64,000 nt of DNA from Fragum whitleyi (Eukaryota; Mollusca; Bivalvia; Cardiida; Cardiidae), in assembly GCA_948146395.1 (NCBI GenBank), contig OX411543.1, forward strand, positions 29,093,558 through 29,157,557, given 5' to 3'. How positions within the stretch are numbered: position 1 is the stretch's first letter; each line of letters begins with the position of its first letter. Positions 55,166 to 64,000 of the stretch are shown here, in pieces. A model generated the notes under the pieces. The model made no database searches and had not been told where the DNA came from. It saw nothing but the letters and a program-made list of their open reading frames with translations. The translations under genes were made by a program, and so were the position numbers.

Positions 55166-55335
55166 GCCGCCATCATAGCCCAGTTGGTAGAACTTCTGAC
55201 TGTCAATCTAGAGGGCCCTGGTTTTATCCCTGATGGCGGCACTCAATCTTTTTGACTATTTGTCTCTCAACAATGAGTTGATAATCGAAGACCCATGTGA
55301 GATAGCAGAGTGAGGCTCTGAAAGGATGTGATCGT
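55166..55335 (+). mobile_element. SINE, 3'-truncated
   Basis: The tRNA-like head GCCGCCATCATAGCCCAGTT…CTGATGGCGGC has a closing acceptor stem. The body runs to GATAGCAGAGTGAGGCTCTG and then stops. The family's tail is missing. Confidence 0.82.
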
Positions 55336-55736
55336 ATGTTTGGCCTGAAACGTTCATTTCCTAACTCGGCTTTAGTATTGATCTATGTAATTTCCCTAGA
55401 TTGTTGAAATTTTCGATCTGAAATTGAAATAAGCTCTATGTTGTAGGTCAACATTTGACATATTGGTGATAGAAGAATGATTTCTGAAATAGATCTAATT
55501 CTAAACTTTTAGAATTACACTGTTCAAAATTTGAAGTATTGTTTCACATTGATTTACTGAATTGATTAGCAGTAACTTCTATTCTTATATTGGAAGTTAA
55601 ACCTGTTGACTACCTGTTGCTTTCTGGGGACCTTTTTAACTCCTGATAATACACATTGGACAGGTCAAAAGCTTATTTGATCAAAATTTGTCTAATTTTC
55701 TTTTGAAATGGTCTACCTTCTTTGACAATATTATTA

Positions 55737-57003
55737 TACCCCCGCAAAACGAATGTTTTCGGGGGTATACTGGAATCAGGCTGTCTGTCCGTCCGTCCGT
55801 CCGTCTGTCCGTCCATCCGTCTGTCCGTCCATCCGTCTGTCTGTCCGTCCGTCCATGGACATTTTTACTAGTTATTTTGTGTCGCGAACTCCTCCTTCAG
55901 TTTTCATTCAATAGTAATGAAACTTCATACAAACAATGATCACAAGTTGAAGTTTTGCAAGACGCAATTTTCAAGTCTCAACTCCCCCTGGTTCATGAAT
56001 TATCTCCCCTTGAACTTAGACTTTTGTACTTATAAGTTTGTGTCTCAAACTCCTCTTTCAGTTTGCATTCGTTAGAAATGAATCTTTATACAAACAATGA
56101 TCACAAGTTGAAGTTTTGCAAGATGCAAATTTCAAGACTGAACTCCCCCTGGTTCATAAATTATCTTCCCTTAACCTTAGACATTTTTTCCTATTTGTTA
56201 CCATGTACTTATAATTTTGTGTCACAAACTCCTCCTTGGTTTTCATTCAATAGTTATGATTTTTAATACAAACATTGATCAAAAGTTGAAGTTTTGCAAG
56301 AAGCAATTTTCAAGTCTCAACTCCCCCCTGGTTCATGAATTATCTCCCCTTGAACTTAGACATTTTTTCTATTTGTTGCTATGTACTGATAATTTTGTGT
56401 CGCAAACCCCTCCTTTAGTTTTCATTCAATAGTTATGATTTTTAATACAAATATTGATGATAAGTTTAAGTTTTTCAAGACACAATTTTCAAGTCTCAAC
56501 TCCCCCTGGTGCATGAATTATGTCCCCTTGAACTTAGACCTTTTTTGCCGATTGTTACCGTGTACTCATAATTTTGTGTCACAAACTCCTCCATGAGTTT
56601 TCAATCAGTAGTAATGAAACTTAATACAAACATTGATCAAAAGTTGAAGTTTTGCAATACGCAATTTTCAAGTCTCAACTGCCCTGCTTCAAGAATTAGA
56701 ACTTTAGCTTTTTTGTACACAAGTAAAAATCTTGTGTTGCAAACTCCTCCTTGTTTTCTTTTTCTGTTCACATATACCAGTAATTTTGTGTTACAAACAC
56801 CTCCTTCAGTTTTCCTTCAATAGCTTGAAAACATTTATCACATGTTTAAGTTTTGCAAGACGCAATTTAGAGGTCTCAAATCCAAGAGTTATCTTAATGT
56901 TTGAAGCATGTTTTACCTCTTCTGTCAAAGTATCTCATTCTCTGAAAGCACTTTGGGCGGGTATTAAGTCACATTCAGTGACAAGCTCTAGTTTCATCTG
57001 GTA
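55737..57003 (+). repeat. Tandem-repeat element, TATACCCCCG…CGGGGGTATA head, copy 2
   Basis: Same head and units as 39737, with a longer (CCGT/CTGT/CCAT)n tract at 55783-55855 and about six units of ~175 bp. The 3' end contains AAAGCACTTTGGGCGGGTAT and GACAAGCTCTAGTTTCATC. Confidence 0.88.
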
Positions 57004-57252
57004 AATTGTTCCACGTATTTAATGTTCTAAGTGCAAACGAGTTTAAGCGCAATGACTTCTTGGCACGAGGTTTTTTCAATTTTAGGCAATGCCCTCAGAG
57101 GTGGTCAGATTCAGCAAAAGTGAAAAAGGTAGAGAGGTCAATATCATCAATATGGTGAATAATCTTGAAGACTTGGATGAGATATAGCCCAGGATTAGCC
57201 CCTATGATCTTTAATCCCATATATGTCAGAGTAAGACTTAAAACTTGGAACT

Positions 57253-57327
57253 GCTGCCGTCATAGCGCAGTTGATAGCGGGTCGGACTGTCAATCTAGAG
57301 TTCGCGGGTTCGATCCCCGACGGCAGC
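57253..57327 (+). repeat. tRNA-like cloverleaf at the head of a SINE (GTC loop)
   Basis: The acceptor arms GCTGCCG (57253-57259) and CGGCAGC (57321-57327) pair perfectly. An A box, a CTGTCAA loop (57287-57293) that would place GTC as anticodon, and the B box GGTTCGATCC follow. The anticodon stem has one mismatch and wobble pairs. It is followed at once by SINE body, so it is the pol III promoter of the SINE rather than a cellular tRNA gene. Confidence 0.85.
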
Positions 57328-57530
57328 ACTCATTCTTTCCGACTAATTGTCTCTCACCAATGGGTTGATAATCGTAGACCTATGTAGATAGCGGCTGAAT
57401 GCTAGGAAAGAATGTGGTGGTTGTACTGGTGATAGAAATACCAGGAATCCATTGTTGGGTGCTCGCCACGATATAACTGAAATAATGTTGAAAGCAGCCT
57501 TAAACTCCATTTAATCAATCAATTAAACTT
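57253..57530 (+). mobile_element. Full-length tRNA-derived SINE
   Basis: Head (75 bp), body with CACTCATTCTTTCCGACTA, GGGTTGATAATCGTAGACCT, GATAGAAATACCAGGAATCC and ATATAACTGAAATAATGTTG, and tail AATCAATCAATT. Five further copies occur here: 8620, 41702, 51957, 55166 and 61590. Confidence 0.92.
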
Positions 57531-57946
57531 GGAACTTGCATGCTCAGATGAGTGATATTGGAACATCATGGTTCTCTTATTGATAGATGTTTTGCTTCAG
57601 AAAATAGGCAGGAAATAAAACTTCCTTTTCTGTATTTTGTATAGATCACAGGAGCATTTATTAGAATAAATACAGTCTTTTCTCAATTCTCCATAAAATA
57701 GTAATAAAACAGACTCTTTCTGTCATATTCTGCCTTCCAGTGCCCTGCAAACTAAATGAATCTTGGACTGTCTTTGCCAGATAAAACCAATGTAATAAAT
57801 TCATTTGCCATACCGTATTGCTCCTCATAAACAATCCCAGGAGCTATACATTACATGGTCAGGGAGCTTTTATTTAGTACGCATTTTCTGATTAAAAAAA
57901 CAACAACTTATGTCTTTAAGGTCCTTTTCCCTTTAATTAAATTTAA

Positions 57947-57988
57947 ATTTCCTCTAAACAATCATATAAATGATTGTTTAGAGGAAAT
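57947..57988. repeat. Exact 19-bp hairpin ATTTCCTCTAAACAATCAT
   Basis: Arms 57947-57965 and 57970-57988 are exact inverse complements with loop ATAA. Confidence 0.88.
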
Positions 57989-58567
57989 TCACATCAAATT
58001 AGGGAAGAAGTCTCAACAAGTTCTTAAAATTTAGGCATTTTAAGTGAGTTTTCTTGGTAAAAAATGTAGAGGGTGCTACTATTAGGGAGGGCGCTATTAT
58101 TAGGGGAAATGTGCTATATTAAAACATTTACAATTAAATTTTCTAATCTGGCATTCATTGAGCAATAATGCATTAATTTTGCCTTGAACAGTTAATTTAT
58201 CCAGAATAGTTCTTGCGCAAAAAGCACATTGCTGACTTCTGTCAGGACGCACTCCTCAGATTTTTATATGTCACTTTTCTGCAAAATACAAGTTCAAAAA
58301 CATGAAACACAAATCATTGGATGATAACCTTAATGTCTAAACTAAAGCTTTAGTTTTGTATTTAGGCTGTCCATTTATGAAAAATTTCATACACAATATG
58401 GCAGAAAATGTTGGAATTCAACAGTTATCTCATTATGAATGAGTGTATTTATTGGTCTATTTATTTTCTGATTGACAGCAAAGATCTTTTAATTATAATT
58501 TAGAGAAAACTTTTAATTAAAGGAGAAAAAATGCTCAATAAATTATTGCACTTGGTTAAAGGTACAA

Positions 58568-59482
58568 TATACGAGGGATGATCCAGAAGATCGGAGAATA
58601 GGCTAATAACTTTTGCATTTCTAGCTTGTTCAGCATACATTTTGGTCAATTTGCAGTTTAGTAACTACGGAGCACATTAACGTTATTACTTTTGCAGAAT
58701 TATCTATAGTGGTCTTAGAATATGTTACCATAGAAACATGTGTATGCTAAGCGGGGGAGCGTGAAAAAAAATTGAAAATCTGTTAAATACATCAAGTTTT
58801 TTGTAAGTTTTCTGAAACTGTTTGGAATTCCTTGGCTAAATTAAAAAGGAAGCAAAGAGAATTTATATGTTATTTTCTTAAGCTATTGTGACACTTTTAA
58901 CGGGCACAGAATTAATTTAATAATTTTGAATAAACGATGAAAAAATGACAAGACGTCAACACCAAAATATGAATGCCGTTTGATTTACGAATTATGATAT
59001 GATCTATGCTGTTCATCAATCTTAAAATTTCAGATAATTCAGAAAAATGATAAGAGTGTGCAGAAAAGAACTTTTCCTAAAACTATCCCGGATATTTGAA
59101 AAGGGACAGTCTTCAAAGGAGCATTTAGAATGATATAATTGTAAATGATACAATGCATATAAAAATTTTAAACAAATTTGATTCCAAATTGGATGTGGAT
59201 AATTTCAGAAAGTGGACGTATTCGGTCAGAAAGGCATGAGAGTTAGAGTAGTCTATGTAGAAAAGAGTTATTATTGATGTCGCATTTGACGTTCTTGCTC
59301 CCCCGCCTTAGTAGGGGGTCCTCTATCTTGTTTTGTGCATTATTCAGCCGCTATTGAATGTAAGTATTTAAAAATTTCCACGTTGATGATGCCATTAAAG
59401 ACTGTAAGATTTATGTTTTGATAGTGAACTTTTCTGATGATTTATAACCTCATTTTACGAACTTTTTGATCAACCCTCGTAG
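58568..59482. mobile_element. Mariner-like element, TACGAGGG ends, no transposase
   Basis: TACGAGGGATGATCCAGAAG at the left and TTTTTGATCAACCCTCGTA at the right are imperfect inverted ends of a style common to mariner elements (ACGAGGGTTGATC). TA lies at the left edge. Roughly 915 bp, with no intact frame. Confidence 0.65.
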
Positions 59483-59919
59483 TTCAAGATAAAAACTCTA
59501 CTTGTATGTTTTTGAAAACGCCATATGGGCAACTTCGATTTGCTGATAGACACCAGAACAATAGGGACATAAATGACCTATTTTCTGATAGATATCAAAT
59601 TTTTAACTTTTTAAATTGAGTGTCTTTGAAGTTGTTAAGGGCATTCCCTTTTGTCCTTTTAGAAATATTGACAACTCACAGATATATGGTACATGCACAA
59701 AAATATCCTAAAAAGAATTCTCACATTTAAAGGCAAGGTCACAATTGCTGATGAGGACAAGAAGAAATAAGGTGGTAAGGGCTGGCATCAGGGTTTTAAG
59801 GGATGTAGGTGAAATAAGTAGCCAAGACCTTCAAAACTATCTAATGTGGGTCCTTTAGACCATCCGGGAATCAGCTTTAGAAAACAAAATTGAAGACTGT
59901 TTTAATTCTCTTCTGAAGT

Positions 59920-60081
59920 TGTGAGTCAGTTTTTAATGTGAAAATGTAATTTATCAAACTTATCTGATTTATAAAGGAAAATCAGGTGGTAGAGATCAGA
60001 CTGCACATGTGTGTAGGCTGATCTTTGGCTATGCCTCCTACCAAAGCAGGAATATTCTGGGATCAGCATGACAAGGGTTAA
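59920..60081. mobile_element. 'CTTGTC-TGCTGAA' MITE, left end lost
   Basis: AATCAGGTGGTAGAGATCAG, TGCACATGTGTGTAGGCTGA and ATCAGCATGACAAGGGTTAA match 52301-52547. TTAA is intact on the right at 60078-60081. Confidence 0.8.
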
Positions 60082-60144
60082 ATATAGAATAGCTCTAAAT
60101 TCATATAAAAACAAGTTCATTGCTGAAAAGAAATAGCCTTTATT

Positions 60145-61133
60145 AGTCCCCTACCGGTGTTCACACCGGAGGGGACTATAGGTTTGCCCTCCGTCTGTCC
60201 GTCCGTCTGTCCGTCCGTCCGTCTGTCCGTCCGTCTGTCCGTCCGTCTGTCCGCTCAAATCTTGATCCCGCGATAACTTAATAACTAAGCAAGCGTTTTT
60301 GATGAAAGTTGGTATATGACTAGATGGCAATGTGTAGATTATGCACATCATTTTATTTTTGTTTTTCGACTTAAATTGAGGTTGCTATGGTTACAGAAAT
60401 AGTGAAAATATGGCCAAAAATGGGATCCTGCGATAAGATAATAACTAAGCAAGCTTGTTTGATGAGACTTTGTATATGACTATATAGCAATGTGTAGATT
60501 ATGCACATCATTTTATTTTTGTTTTTAGACTAAAATTGTTGTTGCTATGGTTACGGAAATAGTGAAAATATGGCAAAAAATATTGGATCCTGCGATAAGT
60601 TAATAAGTAAGCAAGCTAATTTGATGAGACTTGGTATATGACTAGATGGCAATGTGTAGACTATGCACATCATTTTATCTTTGTTCTTTGACAAAAAGTG
60701 CGGTTGCTATGGTAACGGAAATAGTGAAAATATGGCAAAAAATGGATCCTGCAATAACTTAATAACTAAGCAAGCTAACTTGATGAAACCTGTTTTAAAA
60801 TGTAAAAAAATTTATAGGCCATGTTAGTCAGGGTGGTGATGCAGCAGTATTAATCACCTCCAGTGAAAGTTCTCATTTCTTACCAACAAGACTGAAGAAA
60901 AACAACTTGGATCAGACAAGGTAACTGTTATTGATACTATTTCTTGCATCTGTCTATTGCTTGCATGAATTGTATAGTGGGCACAGCAGAGACAACAACT
61001 CATGTAAGTCTTGTTTAACCCTTTCCAAAACAAGACCTGGTTTTGACGTCCCTGATAGAATTGGCGTGGGAAAACATTGAGACAAACAAAGCCGGTAGGG
61101 GACTTATGTCCATGTCCAACATGGCTCTTGTCT
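60145..61133 (+). repeat. Tandem-repeat element AGTCCCCTACCGG head, four ~150-160-bp units
   Basis: Head AGTCCCCTACCGGTGTTCAC-ACCGGAGGGGACT, then (GTCCGTCT)n at 60192-60252. Units contain TGCGATAAGTTAATAACTAA, GATGAGACTTGGTATATGAC and CTATGGTTACGGAAATAGTG. A non-repetitive ~280-bp segment (60810-61085) follows. The tail GCCGGTAGGGGACTTATGTC is the inverse of the head, ending CATGTCCAACATGGCTCTTG. Confidence 0.9.
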
Positions 61134-61589
61134 TTAAGCAGAGACTCCCAAAGTTTAAGAAAGGACCCCTAAGATCCCAATTATTGAGTCATTTGGACCC
61201 TGTTTTGTTGAAGTCAGATTAAAACCCTGTTGCAATTATGTCTTTTGGAAACACTTGAACTTTTTTGACGGTCACAGTCTTGGCCATATCTTAATTGTTA
61301 TCACAGATATTTGCTAGAAACTTGGTGTGTGTTAACCAACAAAGGCAATCCCTATTATCTAGAGGGGGGGTGGGGTACATTGAATTTTAATTTATAAGAA
61401 ATATGTTGACATGTGTTTTATCTGTCCAATTACTTGTGGAGGAAATTATGGCATCTGCTTACAGTACTCTTGTTTGATTAACTGCCTGTCATCTCTCAAT
61501 AATTTTCACTTGTATCATTTATGAAACACGATTTATATAGACAAAAGTTTTAGTGCACCTGTACAGAAAAAGTAATATGAAACACATCA

Positions 61590-61760
61590 ACAAATTTCTT
61601 CACCAATGGGTTGATAATTGTAGGCCTATGTAGGATAGCAGCTGGAGGCTAGGAAAAGATGTAATGGTGTAATTGATGCGTGAAATACTAGAAATCAATT
61701 ATTAGGTGCTCCAGCAGCTTGTTGAAAGCGGTGTAAAACCCAATTCAAACAAATAATTCA
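61590..61760 (+). mobile_element. SINE, 5'-truncated
   Basis: It starts at TTCACCAATGGGTTGATAAT and continues through AGCTGGAGGCTAGGAAAAGA to an AATTCAAACAAATAA tail. Confidence 0.82.
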
Positions 61761-61969
61761 TCAAATTTCTCGGTTGAGTAGTTTCCCTGGAAACATTTTA
61801 TTATACACCATGATATATTCTCATGTAAAAGCTATATATCAATGTTATAGACATTTGAGTGACAGACTGTATACTGAAATCAATGAAAAACTGAAAACTT
61901 GCAAGATCTGAGATGTTGAAGCAGCTTATAGTACTTTAACATCTGTAAAGATGAGCCCTAGTGTATAGC

Positions 61970-62560
61970 AGAGCTAAAGATAGAGAGGGTATTTTGGTTT
62001 TCAAATTTAAATATGCTTCTAATTTACAGGGGTGTGGAATTCCCATGCCCGACTTGTCCGACTCGGGCTTTTGTACTTGCGGACAAGTAAATTTTTCTAA
62101 GCCACTTGTCCAAGGACAAGTAAATACCAGGGCAAATCTTGGAATCTTACGTAAAAGAATTAAGAGAGAAATCATCCTATTGTTCATATCATAGGGTAGA
62201 AAACATTGTTTTTAATGAAGAAAATGCTGGATACCAGCATTTTCTTCATCAAAAGGCAATGTTTTTTTCATTTTTTTTCTATTTACTCTGTAGCGGACAA
62301 GTTCATTTTGATCCTGGACAAGTAGAAAATCCACTTTGACTTGTCCAAGGACAAGTGGAGAAAACTCGTATTTCCACAGCCCTGATTCTAATGCTTCATT
62401 AGTCCTAACTTATACCTCATGTTGTCTGTACTCATTTGAAATGTCTCATAAAGAAGATTTAAATAAGTACACACAGCAAAGAGTTTTATTGTGAAATAAA
62501 GATTTTAGACTGGCTTTACCCCCCAGTACTGCAGATAGATGGAATAATAGTACAATAGAT
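61970..62560. mobile_element. AGAGCTATA-family MITE split by a hAT-like element
   Basis: The left part AGCAGAGCTAAAGATAGAGA-GGGTATTTTGG and right part CTCATTTGAAATGTCTCATA…GAAATAAAGATTTTAGACTGGC match 5442-5860 and 10235-10435. The insertion at 62036-62386 separates them. Confidence 0.65.
62036..62386. mobile_element. hAT-like MITE with CAGGG-TGTGGAA ends
   Basis: CAGGGGTGTGGAATTCC at the left and the inverse of …GTATTTCCACAGCCCTG at the right. The words ACTTGTCC/GGACAAGT recur as inverted pairs, and GAAGAAAATGCTGG/CCAGCATTTTCTTC forms an internal hairpin (62217-62246). No clean target duplication was found. Confidence 0.68.
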
Positions 62561-63060
62561 CTGCATTCACTGAGATTCTAATAAAATTTGCCTCTTTAGG
62601 AACATGTTAGTTAACAGAACTGATTTTCTTTCTGATAAAGACTTGACTTGTATGGAATCTAGCTTACTAGAGAAGTTTGTGAAGATAAAAGCTGTCATTT
62701 CATTAATTATTTATAGAGACTGTGTTCACATCTTGGTACTAATGAGATATATGGCTCTGTACTCTTGTTTACTCTGTGTTACTCTCTTGGTCGTACCAGT
62801 AGTCTGTAGGCATGCTCCTAGTGTGAACTAGTTAGCAGGATTAAGCTCTGTAGTCTAATGTTGGGCAGTTGGTTTAAAATCACAATTTATATTCGGTTTT
62901 TAGTTCGAATAGTAAACCAACTAATGATCAATTGTCAATTGTTTTCTTAGAAATTAAAACAGCACTCCCAGTATCATCCTTTGAAGAATAGAATGTGAAA
63001 GTTAATTGTTAAAACTCATGACCTAAAGACTCTTTCTGCAGATTTTACAACCAAGTTCAT
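62561..63060. other. Intronic stretch, one unassigned 75-codon frame
   Basis: The frame at 62604-62831 has a hydrophobic C-terminal half (YMALYSCLLCVTLLVVPVVC). It lacks a recognisable family or splice partner. Confidence 0.3.
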
Positions 63061-63062
63061 GG

Positions 63063-63133
63063 CTCTGCATGAAACAGTTGTAACTGCCTATAAACATAAT
63101 AGGCAGTTACAACTGTTGTACGATGAGCCATCA
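63063..63133. mobile_element. Hairpin MITE GAAACAGTTGTAACTGCCTA, copy 2
   Basis: GAAACAGTTGTAACTGCCTA at 63071-63090 pairs with TAGGCAGTTACAACTGTT after a short loop. Outer ATGGCTC/GAGCCAT pair as in copy 1. Confidence 0.86.
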
Positions 63134-64000
63134 AACTGATGTCAGTTTAAAAAAAATGGCTTTCATTTATGTGTTAAGAACTGTTTAATCGATTATGAAA
63201 TTTCTTAGTCAATTATCACAATCGGAAGCCCAAACCAACTAATTGTCGTTTATAATCAATTTATCTGCCTATCACAAGTGCAATTTATTTAAAGGATTGC
63301 TGGTACCGCCCCTTGAACCTCCAACATGGCCCACTGCATAAGCTATTAAAACATTAGATCGATGACTTTAAATAAACAGCAAATCATTAAATACTGCTGG
63401 TGGTAAATAGAGATCAACAGTCATCACTCATCATGTGTTTAATTGATGAGTGATATGATTCAACTATCAATTTTTTTATTATTGAAGACAGGTTTACCTG
63501 TCTTTCAATATAGGGATCGTCGCCATCGGATTCTGATAACAAACCTACATGTGTCATTACGCTAAAAAAAGTAGACCCATTCATAAAAATTAACGCGGCA
63601 AAAATAATCAATAGTGTAGCAATATACCGTAAAATTTTGGTGCTGACCGTAGTTCTGGCCGGGACCTCAGGGGAGTGAACACGTGATCTATGCAGAAGTT
63701 GCCTGCAGAAACGTGTTTTACACTCGTAAATGGTGCCGTTTTAGGGCGTTTTCGGCTGCAATCTTTTGCATTTGCTCCAAATTTTCAATTGCATCCTACA
63801 ACTGTTTTTAAACATAGCATTGGCAAGCTATTTTCAGTTCCCCATTTAAGACTCCCTATTTCTCGTAAAATTGTGTGTTTGTGTGTCCTTAAGGTTGCTT
63901 TATTTATCCATCTCCCGGGCCTGTCGTAGTGTAAATGGATAAAAACTAAAAAATCACAAGGCTATTTGAATAAACTCGTAAACCCTTGGAATTTCCTAGG
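63134..64000. other. Right edge, no gene supported
   Basis: A hairpin TCATCACTCATCA / TGATGAGTGATATGA lies at 63422-63456. A 79-codon frame at 63690-63929 has no recognisable motifs. No IQGAP exon is seen before the window ends. Confidence 0.4.

Noticed and set aside
57253..57327. Functional tRNA-Asp gene
   Set aside because: The cloverleaf closes, but the anticodon stem is imperfect and the sequence continues directly into SINE body shared by five other copies.
62020..62400. 8-bp target duplication for the CAGGG-TGTGGAA element
   Set aside because: TTCTAAT occurs on both sides but is offset by three bases from the left tip, so it is not a proper duplication.
62604..62831. Small membrane or secreted protein gene
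   Set aside because: Hydrophobic second half but no exon partners, signal sequence or family; could be chance in AT-rich DNA.

Overview
This looks like nuclear DNA of a marine invertebrate, most likely a bivalve mollusc. That is an inference from three things: split genes with GT/AG introns, strong AT bias, and an extreme density of repeats of kinds I associate with bivalve genomes. These include tandem-repeat elements opening with a short palindrome and a (CCGT)n/(CTGT)n microsatellite, tRNA-headed SINEs and many small inverted-repeat elements. No prokaryotic, organellar or viral genome features were seen.

Only two host genes can be supported, both on the + strand. (1) A complete seven-exon FAM81A/B-type coiled-coil gene lies at 3251-13702; all its introns are phase 0 and the exons join to 446 codons. 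(2) The first two coding exons of an IQGAP-type Ras-GAP-like scaffold lie at 34775-34934 and 38118-38265. They join in phase and end just before the calponin-homology domain. No further IQGAP exon was found, so intron 2 is either longer than about 25.7 kb or hides an exon I missed. One more exon-like stretch (21004-21087) is cut off by a LINE and stays unassigned.

Layout. 1-2606: a 70-bp satellite split by a 2.2-kb inverted-repeat element. 2.7-13.8 kb: the FAM81 gene, its introns packed with MITEs, a SINE carrying two later insertions, and a twelve-unit ~145-bp tandem array. 14.5-19.0 kb: a young LTR retrotransposon (minus strand) with Gag and protease but no polymerase, flanked by CAAT on both sides. 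21.1-22.7 kb: a dead CR1/jockey-like LINE. 22.8-34.2 kb: a MULE-like element with a 9-bp target duplication, several tandem-repeat elements, a three-copy dispersed element and an RT fragment. 34.2-38.3 kb: the 5' end of IQGAP. 38.3-64 kb: almost wholly nested repeats, including a hAT-like element with 8-bp target duplications inside a tandem-repeat element, and a TA-flanked element inside a hairpin MITE.

The most notable system is the set of about a dozen tandem-repeat elements. Their internal units differ in sequence, yet they share one architecture: a palindrome at the 5' end, a CCGT/CTGT microsatellite, 140-200-bp tandem units, then a short hairpin and CTCTTGTTT at the 3' end, often with the 5' palindrome inverted at the 3' end. 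This suggests one replication machinery, possibly Helentron/'pearl'-like, mobilising many unrelated cargoes. The second is the Gag-protease LTR element, whose reading frame stops within the first conserved residues of reverse transcriptase. Coordinates of repeats were set by eye, and edges may be off by a few bases.
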